A stretch of DNA of 33,185 nt from NCBI GenBank assembly GCA_026931905.1, contig JAIXLB010000034.1, forward strand, positions 1 through 33,185, written 5' to 3'. The number at the start of each line of letters is the position of its first letter. Within the stretch, counting starts at the first letter, position 1. The DNA comes from Chitinophagales bacterium (lineage in GTDB: Bacteria > Bacteroidota > Bacteroidia > Chitinophagales > Chitinophagaceae). This document shows, piece by piece, positions 17,450 through 25,713 of this stretch. Below the pieces are notes generated by a model that saw only the letters and a list, made by a program, of their open reading frames with translations, was not told the origin of the DNA and ran no database searches. The translations under genes and the position numbers were made by a program.

Positions 17450-18499
17450 ATGAAATTATCTCAATTCAGGTACGACCTACCTTTAAACCTCATTGCACAA
17501 CATCCTGCAAAAAAACGTGAAGACAGCCGTTTGTTAGTAATTAATCGTAAAACAGGACACATGGAAAACAAGCATTTCCGTGATATAATGAATTACTTCG
17601 ACGACAAAGATGTTTTTGTAGTAAACAATACAAAAGTTTTTTCTGCTCGTATGTATGGTAGAAAAGAAAAAACAGGTGCAAAAATCGAAGTATTTTTATT
17701 AAGAGAATTAAGTGCTCCAAACCGTTTGTGGGATGTAATTGTAGATCCTGCAAGAAAAATTCGTGTAGGTAATAAATTATATTTTGGCGAAAGCGAAGAG
17801 TTAGTAGCAGAAGTAATTGATAATACTACAAGTCGTGGAAGAACTATAAAATTTTTATGGAATGAAGATGAAGAAAGTTTTAGAAAAATGTTAGAAATGT
17901 TGGGCGAAACACCTTTGCCTAAATACATAAAACGTAAACCAGAAGATGAAGATAAAGAACGTTATCAAACAGTATATGCAAAACACGAAGGAGCAGTAGC
18001 TGCACCAACTGCAGGTTTGCACTTTAGCCCAGAGTTGGTAAAACGTTGCGAAATACAAGGAATACGCTTTGCTGAAGTTACTTTACATACAAGCTTAGGA
18101 ACTTTTAAACCTATTGAGGTAGAAGATTTAAGCAAATACAAAATGGATGCTGAGTATTACAATATTCCAGAACAAACTGCACAAATTGTAAATAAAGCAA
18201 AAGATACTGAACATCGTGTATGCTCTATTGGTTGTACAACTATGAGAGCAATGGAAACCAACTTTACAGCTCAAAAAAGATTAAAAGCATCTGAAGGATG
18301 GACCAACCATTTTATTCATCCTCCTTATGACTTTAGTATTGCTGATAGTTTGGTTACTAATTTTCATTTACCCAAAACAAGTTTGTTTATTATGACTTGT
18401 GCATTTGCAGGGTTCGATTTAACGTTAGAAGCGTATCAAAAAGCTATAAAAGATAAGTATCGTTTTTATAGTTATGGTGATGCTATGTTAATTATTTAA
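17450..18499 (+). CDS. queA: S-adenosylmethionine:tRNA ribosyltransferase-isomerase
   Basis: A 349-residue QueA, which transfers and isomerises the ribose of SAM onto preQ1 at position 34 of tRNAs, giving epoxyqueuosine. The start [11 protein letters not shown] with [16 protein letters not shown] is diagnostic. [27 protein letters not shown] sequence (here [11 protein letters not shown]), [14 protein letters not shown] and [15 protein letters not shown] are all conserved. Length is standard. It is convergent with dnaJ and shares a bidirectional terminator with it. Confidence 0.97.
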   Translation: MKLSQFRYDLPLNLIAQHPAKKREDSRLLVINRKTGHMENKHFRDIMNYFDDKDVFVVNNTKVFSARMYGRKEKTGAKIEVFLLRELSAPNRLWDVIVDPARKIRVGNKLYFGESEELVAEVIDNTTSRGRTIKFLWNEDEESFRKMLEMLGETPLPKYIKRKPEDEDKERYQTVYAKHEGAVAAPTAGLHFSPELVKRCEIQGIRFAEVTLHTSLGTFKPIEVEDLSKYKMDAEYYNIPEQTAQIVNKAKDTEHRVCSIGCTTMRAMETNFTAQKRLKASEGWTNHFIHPPYDFSIADSLVTNFHLPKTSLFIMTCAFAGFDLTLEAYQKAIKDKYRFYSYGDAMLII

Positions 18500-18523
18500 T
18501 GATAGTAGTAATACAACGGTTAT

Positions 18524-18560
18524 AAAAAAAGTGTATAGGTTTTTGCTTATACACTTTTTT
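18524..18560. terminator. Bidirectional terminator between queA and dnaJ
   Basis: An A-run plus GTGTATA pairs with TATACAC plus a T-run around a 10-nt loop. The symmetry serves both queA (plus) and grpE-dnaJ (minus). Confidence 0.88.
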
Positions 18561-18599
18561 ATTTTTACCTGTGAAAATAGTAAGTAGAATAGATATTAA

Positions 18600-19760
18600 T
18601 TAATTGAAGGCTTCTCTTATTTTATCAAAAAAACTTTTACCATTTTTTGCTGGTTGAGGTTTAAAGTTCTCGCTATTATTGAGTTTTTCCAACATTGCTT
18701 TTTCTTCAGAGGTTAAGTTTTGTGGAGTCCAAATATTTACATTCACTAATTGATCGCCTCTGCCATAGCCTTGTACCTCAGGAAAACCTTTTCCTTTCAG
18801 TCTAAAAATTTTACCACTTTGTGTACCCGCTGGAATTTTAATTTTTGCTCTACCATCTATCGTAGGTACTTCTACATTTGTACCAAAAACAGCTTCAGGA
18901 AAAGATAGATGTAAATCGTAAGCAACATTCAATCCATCTCTATGTAATTCTGTATGTGGTTCTTCTTCAATTTGAATAATTAAATCGCCATTTGCTCCAC
19001 CTCTTTCTCCTGCATTTCCTTTACCACTCATGCTTAATTGCATTCCATTTTGTACTCCAGCAGGAATATCAATACTTATTGTTTCTTCGCCAAATACTCT
19101 TCCTTCTCCTTTACAAGCAGTACATTTTGCTGTTACAGTTGTGCCTTCTCCATGGCAGGTAGGGCATGTTGTTACTGTTTGCATTTGTCCTAAAAAAGTA
19201 TTTTGCACTTTTCTTACTTGTCCACTTCCTCCACAAGTTGAACAAGTTTGCAAACTGTTTTTATCTTTAGCTCCATTTCCTCCACAAGTAGTACAGCTTA
19301 CATATTTTTTTACTTTTACTTGCTTGGTTACACCATTAGCAATTTCTGCAAAATTTAATTTTAGCTTAATGCGTAAGTTGCTACCTCTTTGTCCTCTTGA
19401 ACCTCTACTGTTACTACTTCTTCCTCCTCCAAAAAAACTTCCAAAAACATTATCATCGCCAAAAATATCTCCAAAATTAGAGAAAATATCTTCCATATTA
19501 GAAGCATGAAAACCGCTGCCTCCATTGGTTCCTGGACCAAAAGCTTGATGCCCGTATCTATCATACTTTGCACGTTTATCTGCATCACTTAATACTTCAT
19601 AGGCTTCGGCTGCTTCTTTAAATTTTTCTTCTGCAGCTTTATCGCCTGGGTTTCTATCTGGATGAAATTGCATGGCAACTTTGCGATAAGCTTTTTTAAT
19701 CTCATCGGCTGAAGCTGTTTTGGCAACTCCTAATATTTCGTAATAATCTCTTTTAGACAT
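18600..19760 (-). CDS. dnaJ: Chaperone protein DnaJ (Hsp40)
   Basis: A 386-residue type I Hsp40, co-chaperone of DnaK. The J domain (1-70) carries HPD at 33-35 in [13 protein letters not shown] Gly/Phe-rich linker follows (about 73-125). The zinc-finger region has four CxxCxGxG repeats ([32 protein letters not shown]). Two C-terminal substrate-binding domains complete the protein. It is immediately downstream of grpE (55-nt gap) on the same strand. No CIRCE-type operator is visible, and dnaK is not in this window. Confidence 0.98.
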   Translation of the reverse strand: MSKRDYYEILGVAKTASADEIKKAYRKVAMQFHPDRNPGDKAAEEKFKEAAEAYEVLSDADKRAKYDRYGHQAFGPGTNGGSGFHASNMEDIFSNFGDIFGDDNVFGSFFGGGRSSNSRGSRGQRGSNLRIKLKLNFAEIANGVTKQVKVKKYVSCTTCGGNGAKDKNSLQTCSTCGGSGQVRKVQNTFLGQMQTVTTCPTCHGEGTTVTAKCTACKGEGRVFGEETISIDIPAGVQNGMQLSMSGKGNAGERGGANGDLIIQIEEEPHTELHRDGLNVAYDLHLSFPEAVFGTNVEVPTIDGRAKIKIPAGTQSGKIFRLKGKGFPEVQGYGRGDQLVNVNIWTPQNLTSEEKAMLEKLNNSENFKPQPAKNGKSFFDKIREAFN

Positions 19761-19815
19761 AATGTTGAAAGTTTATCTTTCATTGGTTGTGGAAATGAAA
19801 AATTTTAAAAAAATA

Positions 19816-20373
19816 TTATTTGCCAACCACAACTTTTGCAAAGCGAATTATTTTATCGTTTAAATAATATCCTTTTTGAACTTCATCTATTACTTTTCCT
19901 TTCAAATCTTCTGTTGGAGCAGGAATTTCAGTAATTGCTTCATGTTTTTCTACATCAAATGTTGTATGAACACTTTCTAAAACTTTTAATCCTCTGCTTT
20001 GAAGTGTAGAACGAATTTTATTAAACACCAATGTTACACCTTCTTTTTGAAGAGCAAAATCAGCTGAGTTATTTATTTGATATTCTGCACGGTCTATATC
20101 GTCTAAAACTTCCAATAAGGAAATAATAATATCCTTACCTGCAGTTTGTATTAGTTCATATTTTTCTTTAGAAGTTCTTTTTCTATAATTGTCAAATTCT
20201 GCTGCAAGTCTTAAATATTTATCTTTTTGTTCGTTTAATTCTTCTTTTAATTTTTCAGTTTCATTTTCTACAATGCTTTCATCCATATTGGTAATACCTG
20301 CTGCATTTTCGTCAGCATTAATATTCATGGTGTTTTCTTGGGCTTCATTTGCCTGCATTTCTTTTTCTTCCAT
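19816..20373 (-). CDS. grpE: Nucleotide exchange factor GrpE
   Basis: A 185-residue GrpE, the ADP/ATP exchange factor of DnaK. A long, acidic, probably disordered N-terminus (1-38) leads to the dimeric coiled coil (about 38-85, with LRLAAEFDNYRKRTSKEK). The C-terminal beta domain contains HEAITEIPAP and ends KGYYLNDKIIRFAKVVV, which is conserved. It forms a unit with dnaJ. The upstream region (20374-20490) after carA shows a partial -7 box CATATTTG on the minus strand but no heat-shock operator that I recognise. Confidence 0.96.
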   Translation of the reverse strand: MEEKEMQANEAQENTMNINADENAAGITNMDESIVENETEKLKEELNEQKDKYLRLAAEFDNYRKRTSKEKYELIQTAGKDIIISLLEVLDDIDRAEYQINNSADFALQKEGVTLVFNKIRSTLQSRGLKVLESVHTTFDVEKHEAITEIPAPTEDLKGKVIDEVQKGYYLNDKIIRFAKVVVGK

Positions 20374-20490
20374 AACTATTTTAAGTTTTTTTTTAATTGA
20401 GCAAATATGTTGCCGTGCAAAAAAAGGGGAAAAAATGGCAGATAGTTTTTAAAATAAAGCAATACTATCAGTTAATATAAAAGCTATTTA

Positions 20491-21585
20491 TTATTGCATC
20501 ATAGCTATAAAATCATCAAATAAATACCTGCTATCATGAGGTCCAGGTGCTGCTTCTGGATGATATTGAACAGAAAAGGCTGGCTTGTTTTTTAACCTTA
20601 TTCCTTCTATACTTTCATCGTTTAAGTTGATATGTGTAATTTCTACATTACTGTTTGATTTTACATCATCTGGTTGTACACCAAAACCATGATTTTGTGT
20701 AGTAATTTCGCATTGCCCTGTAATTATATTTTTTACAGGATGATTTAAACCTCTGTGTCCATGGTGCATTTTAAAAGTTGAAATTCCATTGGCTATTGCT
20801 AATAATTGATGCCCTAAACAAATACCAAAAAAAGGTTTATTTTCCTTCAATATTTCTTTTACAGTTTCTACAGCATAAGACATTGCTGCAGGATCGCCTG
20901 GTCCATTTGAAATAAAATAACCATCTGGTTGAAACTCTTTTATTTCTTTAAAAGTTGTTTTTGCTGGAAATACTTTTACATGTGCTCCTCTATCTACCAA
21001 GCAGTTTAAAATATTTTTCTTTACCCCTAAATCTAATACTGCAACTTTTAGTTTTGCATTTTCATTTTTTATTTCGTACACTTTTGTTGTGCTTACTCTG
21101 CTTGATAGCTCTAACCCTTTCATATCAGGGCATTCAGCCAATTTCTTTTTTAATAATGCTATGTCATTTGTTTCGGAAGAAATAATACAATTCATGGCTC
21201 CTTTGGTACGAATGTGTGCCACCAATGCTCTTGTATCTACTCCTTCTATGGCTACAACATTATTTTTTTGCAAATAGTTTTGCAAAGATTCTTGAGCTTG
21301 ATATCGGCTGTATTGTTCTTCTAAATTTCTTCCTATTAAGCCATTAATTTTTATACTATCACTTTCTGCTTCTATATTTTTTATTCCATAATTACCGGTA
21401 TGTACAGTATTCATTATTAAAACCTGACCTGAAAAACTGGGATCTGTAAAAACTTCCTGATAGCCCGTCATTCCTGTACTAAAGCAAAGCTCACCAGTTG
21501 TTGTACCTGTTTTGCCAAATGCTTTGCCATAAATAATTGTTCCATCTTCTAACAATAAAATTGCTTGTTGAGCTTGTACAGACAT
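20491..21585 (-). CDS. carA: Carbamoyl-phosphate synthase small subunit
   Basis: A 364-residue glutamine amidotransferase subunit that supplies ammonia to CarB for carbamoyl phosphate (pyrimidines and arginine). The N-terminal CPSase_sm domain (about 7-140, GELCFSTGMTGYQEV) precedes a class I amidotransferase domain. Its triad is Cys256 in FFGICLGHQ, with His342 and Glu344 in QYHPEA. Length is normal. It sits downstream of rplQ, separated by a terminator, and upstream of grpE. The large-subunit gene is not next to it; its N-terminal half is about 8 kb away on the same strand. Confidence 0.97.
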   Translation of the reverse strand: MSVQAQQAILLLEDGTIIYGKAFGKTGTTTGELCFSTGMTGYQEVFTDPSFSGQVLIMNTVHTGNYGIKNIEAESDSIKINGLIGRNLEEQYSRYQAQESLQNYLQKNNVVAIEGVDTRALVAHIRTKGAMNCIISSETNDIALLKKKLAECPDMKGLELSSRVSTTKVYEIKNENAKLKVAVLDLGVKKNILNCLVDRGAHVKVFPAKTTFKEIKEFQPDGYFISNGPGDPAAMSYAVETVKEILKENKPFFGICLGHQLLAIANGISTFKMHHGHRGLNHPVKNIITGQCEITTQNHGFGVQPDDVKSNSNVEITHINLNDESIEGIRLKNKPAFSVQYHPEAAPGPHDSRYLFDDFIAMMQ

Positions 21586-21618
21586 TTTAATTTATTTTTT
21601 TTAAATCTGATGCAAAAT

Positions 21619-21652
21619 AAAAAAGGCAAGAATTAAATTCCTTGCCTTTTTT
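21619..21652. terminator. Terminator between rplQ and carA
   Basis: AAAAAAGGCAAG pairs perfectly with CTTGCCTTTTTT (12 bp) around a 10-nt loop. It ends the ribosomal alpha operon on the minus strand; being symmetric, it could also act on the plus strand. Confidence 0.9.
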
Positions 21653-21684
21653 GTAAAACTTTTAAACATTCTATGCTGAATTAT

Positions 21685-22191
21685 TTATTCTTCTGTTTTT
21701 GTTTCTACTTCAGTTGTTGTTTCTGTTGTTTCTTCTGTTGCTTTCTTTTTAGCACCACCGCTTCTACGAGTTTTCTTAGTTGTTTCAGCAGTTTTTACAG
21801 TTCCTTTAGTATAAACTTCATTAAAATCAACTAATTCTATCATTGCTTTTTCTGCATTATCACCAGGTCTAATACCTAATTTAATAATTCTTGTATAACC
21901 ACCAGGGCGACTTACAATTTTTGGTGCAATTACTGTAAATAACTCTTTAGTAGCTGCTTTATCTTGTAAATAACTAAATACTATACGATGCTGATGACTA
22001 ATAGATTCTTTCGCTTCAGCTTTTTTTGTTTTTGTAATTAAAGGCTCTACATAAGTACGCAAAGCTTTTGCTTTTGCCAATGTAGTTACAATACGTTTAT
22101 GAACGATTAATTGAGAAGCTAAATTACTTAACAAGGCTTCTCTGTGTGCCTTTTTACGACCTAAATTGTTTATTTTATCTCCGTGACGCAT
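21685..22191 (-). CDS. rplQ: 50S ribosomal protein L17
   Basis: A 168-residue L17. The core (1-120) shows [20 protein letters not shown] and [16 protein letters not shown] motifs. A low-complexity tail rich in Lys, Thr and Glu (about 130-168) extends beyond the minimal bacterial L17, as is common in Bacteroidetes. It is the last gene of the alpha operon. A terminator-like hairpin and an 8-bp inverted repeat lie between rpoA and its start, so its expression may be set separately. Confidence 0.97.
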   Translation of the reverse strand: MRHGDKINNLGRKKAHREALLSNLASQLIVHKRIVTTLAKAKALRTYVEPLITKTKKAEAKESISHQHRIVFSYLQDKAATKELFTVIAPKIVSRPGGYTRIIKLGIRPGDNAEKAMIELVDFNEVYTKGTVKTAETTKKTRRSGGAKKKATEETTETTTEVETKTEE

Positions 22192-22208
22192 GACTTTTTT
22201 TGTTTTGT

Positions 22209-22237
22209 AGCTTATACCGTGTCAGGAATTATAAGCT
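22209..22237 (-). promoter_or_regulatory. Inverted repeat in the rplQ leader
   Basis: AGCTTATA and TATAAGCT form an 8-bp perfect dyad with a 13-nt loop, 18 nt upstream of the rplQ start and directly after the rpoA-distal hairpin. It could be a leader stem for translational control or an antiterminator partner. No function is shown. Confidence 0.4.
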
Positions 22238-22242
22238 GTATT

Positions 22243-22276
22243 AAAAAAAATTCTAAAGGCATCAAAGCCTTTAGAA
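22243..22276 (-). terminator. Terminator-like hairpin between rpoA and rplQ
   Basis: On the minus strand TTCTAAAGGC pairs with GCCTTTAGAA (10 bp, 6-nt loop) and is followed by eight Us. This is a full intrinsic-terminator layout inside the alpha operon, 9 nt after the rpoA stop. I see no good promoter for rplQ after it, so partial read-through is likely. Confidence 0.8.
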
Positions 22277-22284
22277 CATTATTA

Positions 22285-23286
22285 TTAATTATCTAAATTA
22301 TCTAATCCTAATTTTACCAAATCCATACCAAAATTTAAACCTCTTTCAGTTAAAACTTGTTCAATTTCTGATAAAGATTTTTGACCAAAGTTTCTAAACT
22401 TCATCAAATCTTCTTGCTCATATTGTACTAATTCACTCAATGAATTAATTTTTGCAGCTTTCAAGCAATTAAATGCACGAACAGAAAGATCTAAATCTTC
22501 TAAAGGCGTTTTTAATACTTTGCGTAATTGTAAAACTTGTTCATCTACAACATCTTCTTTCTTGTCTTCTTTATTATCAAAAGTGATGTTTTCATCAGTG
22601 ATAATCATTAAGTGTTGAATTAAAATACGAGAGGCTTGTTTTACAGCTTCTTCAGGATGTATTGTACCATCGGTAGCAACTTCTAAAATTAATTTTTCAA
22701 AATCAGTTCTTTGTTCTACACGATAGTTTTCAATAGAATATTTTACATTTTTAATAGGTGTATGAATTGAATCTATTGCAATAAATCCAGCAGGAGCATC
22801 TTTCAATTTGTTATCTTCAGAAGGAATATAACCACGACCTTTTACTATAGTAAGTTCAATATCTAATTTAGCGGTATTATCCATTGTGCAAATAACCAAT
22901 TCAGGGTTCATTACTTCATAGCTTAAAGAAGCGTCTGCAATATGCCCTGCATTAAATTCAGTATTGCCTTTAATAGATAAAGTAAGTTTTTCACTATTTA
23001 CTTCGTGTTCAACTTTTTTCTTAAATCTTACTTGTTTTAAGTTTAAGATTATTTCAGTAACATCTTCAGTAATGCCTTTAATAGTTGCAAATTCATGCTC
23101 TACACCTTCAATTTTTATGCCTGTAATAGCATAACCTTCAAGGCTGTTTAAAAGCACTCTGCGTAACGCATTACCAATAGTTAAACCATATCCTGGTTCT
23201 AATGGACGGAATTCAAACTGTCCTTCAAAGTCTGTAACTTTTTGTAAAACAATTTTATCCGGTTTTTGGAAGTTTAAAATGGCCAT
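22285..23286 (-). CDS. rpoA: DNA-directed RNA polymerase subunit alpha
   Basis: A 333-residue alpha subunit that dimerises to start polymerase assembly. The N-terminal domain includes FEFRPLEPGYGLTIGNALRR and VEHEFATIKGITEDVTEIIL. The C-terminal domain (about 250-325) contains LDLSVRAFNCLKAAKINSL and FGQKSLSEIEQVL, used for contacts with DNA and activators. Length is standard. It lies between rpsD and rplQ as usual. Its leader is 128 nt long and carries dispersed repeat copy C in sense orientation. Confidence 0.98.
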   Translation of the reverse strand: MAILNFQKPDKIVLQKVTDFEGQFEFRPLEPGYGLTIGNALRRVLLNSLEGYAITGIKIEGVEHEFATIKGITEDVTEIILNLKQVRFKKKVEHEVNSEKLTLSIKGNTEFNAGHIADASLSYEVMNPELVICTMDNTAKLDIELTIVKGRGYIPSEDNKLKDAPAGFIAIDSIHTPIKNVKYSIENYRVEQRTDFEKLILEVATDGTIHPEEAVKQASRILIQHLMIITDENITFDNKEDKKEDVVDEQVLQLRKVLKTPLEDLDLSVRAFNCLKAAKINSLSELVQYEQEDLMKFRNFGQKSLSEIEQVLTERGLNFGMDLVKLGLDNLDN

Positions 23287-23327
23287 TTTATATTCCTTAT
23301 TTTATTTGTTTAAATTTATTTTGATAC

Positions 23328-23373
23328 CAGCTTTTGTACTTGTAGCAACATTTGTTGCGTCGCACTCTTGTAC
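23328..23373 (-). repeat. Dispersed leader repeat, copy C (between rpsD and rpoA)
   Basis: On the minus strand: GTACAAGA, core GTGCGACGCAACA, 13 nt, then GTAC and AAAAGCTG. The core ends 66 nt before the rpoA start codon. It is inserted in a conserved ribosomal operon, in the direction of transcription. Confidence 0.87.
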
Positions 23374-23414
23374 AATTTGTATTGTATGCAGCAGTTTACT
23401 ACAACTGCCAATTA

Positions 23415-24020
23415 TTATTTAGAATACAATTCTACAATCAAAGATTCCTTAATGTTTTCAGGAACACTTTCTCTTTCAGGATAAGTAATAAAAGTTCCTT
23501 TCTTTTCAGTTTCATTCCAATCCAACCAACTGAATTTAGGATTTTTACCACGACTTTTACTTGTAATAGCAGTGTTATGCCCACTCTTAGAACGATAGGA
23601 AATAATATCACCTGGTTTACAAGAGTAAGATGGAACATTCATTACATCACCATTCACAGAAATGTGTTTGTGTGCTACTAATTGTCTTGCTTCTGGACGA
23701 CTTGAAGCTAAGCCCATACGAAAGATAGTATTATCTAAACGAGCTTCTAATAATTTGATAAGGTTTTCGCCTTTAACTCCTTTCATACGAGATGCTTCAT
23801 CAAACGTTTTTCTAAACTGACGTTCTAAAACACCATAAGTGTATTTTGCTTTTTGTTTTTCTCTCAACTGTAAAGCATATTCACCTAAAGATTTACGTTT
23901 TCTTGCAGCACCATGCTGACCTGGAGGGTTGCTGTTTTTGCTCAACCATTTGCCATTGCCTAAAATAGGCTCGCCGAAAATTCGGGAAATTTTGGTCTTA
24001 GGACCTGTGTAACGTGCCAT
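23415..24020 (-). CDS. rpsD: 30S ribosomal protein S4
   Basis: A 201-residue S4, a primary 16S rRNA binding protein. It starts MARYTGPKTKISRIFGEPI, and the S4 RNA-binding domain (about 90-155) contains RLDNTIFRMGLASSRPEARQ and HKHISVNG. There is no zinc-binding Cys cluster at the N-terminus, so this is the zinc-free form. It lies between rpsK and rpoA. Its leader holds a long imperfect hairpin that could serve autoregulation. Confidence 0.98.
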   Translation of the reverse strand: MARYTGPKTKISRIFGEPILGNGKWLSKNSNPPGQHGAARKRKSLGEYALQLREKQKAKYTYGVLERQFRKTFDEASRMKGVKGENLIKLLEARLDNTIFRMGLASSRPEARQLVAHKHISVNGDVMNVPSYSCKPGDIISYRSKSGHNTAITSKSRGKNPKFSWLDWNETEKKGTFITYPERESVPENIKESLIVELYSK

Positions 24021-24053
24021 AATTTTTTATTTCATTTCGATTTTTTTTGATTC

Positions 24054-24097
24054 GGTGAAGCTATCGGTTAAAAATCGTAAAAAATAAATAGCTCACC
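24054..24097 (-). promoter_or_regulatory. Structured rpsD leader, candidate S4 autoregulatory hairpin
   Basis: In the mRNA, GGTGAGCTAT pairs with ATAGCTTCACC (one bulge), and an inner CGATT/AACCG stem lies within the loop. The structure sits about 35 nt before the rpsD start codon. S4 is an autoregulator in other bacteria through unrelated leader structures; a role here is inference. Confidence 0.45.
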
Positions 24098-24144
24098 CTT
24101 TGAAATAAATGAAACCTAATCGGCTCAATATATATTTTTTAAAA

Positions 24145-24555
24145 TTATACTCTTCTCTTTTTTGGAGGACGACAACCATTGTGAGGCATTGGGGTTACAT
24201 CTTTAATAGAAGTAACTTCTATACCACTTTGTGCCACACTTCTTATAGCTCCTTCACGTCCAGAACCTGGACCTTTTACAAATACATCTACTTTTTTCAA
24301 TCCTGCATCTACTGCAACTTTAGCAGCATCGGCAGCAGCCATTTGTGCTGCATAAGGTGTGTTCTTTTTAGAACCACGAAAACCCATTTTACCAGCAGAT
24401 GACCAAGAAATTACTTGGCCTGATTTGTTGGTAAATGCAATAATAATGTTGTTGAAAGTTGCATTAATTCTTACTTCTCCTGCAGCATCTACTTTTACTA
24501 TTCTTTTTTTTGCTGCTGCTTTTGCACTGTTTTGTGCTTTTGCTGGTTTTGCCAT
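24145..24555 (-). CDS. rpsK: 30S ribosomal protein S11
   Basis: A 136-residue S11 located on the platform of the small subunit. It has a Lys/Ala-rich N-terminal extension, then [34 protein letters not shown] sequence, [17 protein letters not shown] and the C-terminal signature [12 protein letters not shown]. Order rpsM-rpsK-rpsD is conserved. A 133-nt spacer with a terminator-like hairpin separates it from rpsM. Confidence 0.98.
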   Translation of the reverse strand: MAKPAKAQNSAKAAAKKRIVKVDAAGEVRINATFNNIIIAFTNKSGQVISWSSAGKMGFRGSKKNTPYAAQMAAADAAKVAVDAGLKKVDVFVKGPGSGREGAIRSVAQSGIEVTSIKDVTPMPHNGCRPPKKRRV

Positions 24556-24632
24556 GTTTAATTTTTTAGGTAGTCTTCTGTTTAATTTTTACGTCTCCTG
24601 TTAAGCTGCTTTAGCTAAACTATCCAACGTTT

Positions 24633-24676
24633 GTATAAAAAAACCAAAAGCCCTTAGCGGTTTGCTACGAGCTTTT
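24633..24676 (-). terminator. Terminator-like hairpin between rpsM and rpsK
   Basis: On the minus strand AAAAGCTCGTAGC pairs with GCTAAGGGCTTTT (13 positions, two mismatches) around a 5-nt loop, followed by GGTTTTTTT. It lies about 12 nt after the rpsM stop. No strong promoter for rpsK follows, so it probably attenuates rather than ends transcription. Confidence 0.65.
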
Positions 24677-24688
24677 AATTTTAATGAA

Positions 24689-25069
24689 TTATTTTTTAGG
24701 TGCTTTCTTTTTACCTGCAACTGTTTTACGTTTACCTTTTCTTGTACGACTGTTTGTTTTGGTACGTTGTCCACGAACTGGTAATCCTTTTCTGTGTCTT
24801 AAACCACGATAGCAAGCAATATCTAGTAAACGTTTAATGTTCATTTGAGTTTCGCTACGCAATGCACCTTCTACTTTAATTTCTTCGTTTATAATATTAC
24901 GAATTGCTGCTTGCTCGTCATCATTCCATTCGTTAACTTTCTTATCAAAGCTAATACCAGCTTTTGTAAGAATATATTGTGCTCTTGAACGACCAATACC
25001 ATAAATATAGGTAAGTCCTATTTCGCCTCTTTTATTTTTTGGTAAATCTATACCGGCAATACGTGCCAT
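24689..25069 (-). CDS. rpsM: 30S ribosomal protein S13
   Basis: A 126-residue S13 in the head of the small subunit, contacting tRNA and the B1 bridge. It starts [19 protein letters not shown] and contains [33 protein letters not shown] and a basic tail ([13 protein letters not shown]). Length is standard. It follows rpmJ by 40 nt. Confidence 0.98.
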   Translation of the reverse strand: MARIAGIDLPKNKRGEIGLTYIYGIGRSRAQYILTKAGISFDKKVNEWNDDEQAAIRNIINEEIKVEGALRSETQMNIKRLLDIACYRGLRHRKGLPVRGQRTKTNSRTRKGKRKTVAGKKKAPKK

Positions 25070-25109
25070 AAATGAATATTATTTTTTAAAAATTTATTAC
25101 TAAATAGTA

Positions 25110-25226
25110 TTAACCTTGTCTTTGTTTAAAACGAGGATTTTTTTTGTTAATTACATAAAGTTTACCTCCACGTTTAACAATTTTGCAATCTGCACTGCGT
25201 TTTTTAATTGATGCTCTTACTTTCAT
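25110..25226 (-). CDS. rpmJ: 50S ribosomal protein L36
   Basis: A 38-residue L36 read directly from the sequence: [20 protein letters not shown], then a tail ending PRFKQRQG. Only one Cys (Cys14) is present and there is no His, so it is the zinc-independent (C-minus) form rather than the four-ligand zinc-ribbon form. It sits between infA (78-nt gap) and rpsM (40-nt gap), the standard place. The ORF is very short but unmistakable. Confidence 0.97.
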   Translation of the reverse strand: MKVRASIKKRSADCKIVKRGGKLYVINKKNPRFKQRQG

Positions 25227-25304
25227 TGCTTTTAATTTAATTGCTTTATTAAAGCAGATTATAATTAGTTTGTTTATTGTTAGTTTTTACTACCGATTTT
25301 TTTC

Positions 25305-25523
25305 TTATTTATATCTAAAGTTTATTCTTCCTCTACTTAAATCATAAGGGCTCATCTCAACTCCTACTTTATCTCCTGGCAAAATTCTGATGTAATGCAT
25401 TCTCATTTTTCCTGAAATGGTTGCTAATATTTCATGCCCATTCTCAAGTTTTACTCTAAACATTGCATTGCTTAAAGCTTCTAATATTATTCCATCTTGT
25501 TTAATCAGTTGTTGCTTAGACAT
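25305..25523 (-). CDS. infA: Translation initiation factor IF-1
   Basis: A 72-residue single OB-fold protein that binds the ribosomal A site during initiation. It shows [20 protein letters not shown], the motif [18 protein letters not shown], and the end [15 protein letters not shown], all diagnostic. It has its own strong promoter with a leader of only a few nucleotides and is the first gene of the alpha operon here. secY and map, which usually precede it, are not upstream; holA is. Confidence 0.98.
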   Translation of the reverse strand: MSKQQLIKQDGIILEALSNAMFRVKLENGHEILATISGKMRMHYIRILPGDKVGVEMSPYDLSRGRINFRYK

Positions 25524-25536
25524 ATTTTTCGGGCTG

Positions 25537-25566
25537 CAAAGATAGGAGTATGTACTTAATTACAAA
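25537..25566 (-). promoter_or_regulatory. Promoter of the infA-rplQ operon
   Basis: On the minus strand TTTG (25566-25563), exactly 18 nt, then TATCTTTG (25544-25537). A perfect match to the Bacteroidetes consensus with the same spacing as the tRNA operon promoter. The predicted start is near 25530, giving an almost leaderless infA mRNA. Confidence 0.8.
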
Positions 25567-25618
25567 AAAAGTTTAAAATTTATTTTTGACTATGATAATT
25601 CTTCAAAGATTTTATTGC

Positions 25619-25635
25619 AAACAAATGATTTGTTT
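25619..25635. promoter_or_regulatory. Palindrome upstream of the infA promoter
   Basis: AAACAAAT-G-ATTTGTTT is a perfect 8-bp dyad about 55 nt upstream of the -33 box. A second palindrome, TAAGTTTAAACTTA, lies at 25661-25674. They could be an operator or part of the holA 3' end. No assignment. Confidence 0.3.
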
Positions 25636-25713
25636 TTTATATATTACATGCCTCTTTAATTAAGTTTAAACTTATTTTCTATTAGAAACCTTCTAAACAA
25701 ACCTATTTTTTAA

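Noticed and set aside
19030..19509. A 159-codon plus-strand ORF antisense to dnaJ
   Set aside because: It is a shadow of the Cys- and Gly-rich DnaJ repeats; composition (Pro, Leu, Cys) is not protein-like and dnaJ is certain.
20374..20490. CIRCE-type heat-shock operator before grpE
   Set aside because: No TTAGCACTC-N9-GAGTGCTAA-like dyad is present on either strand.
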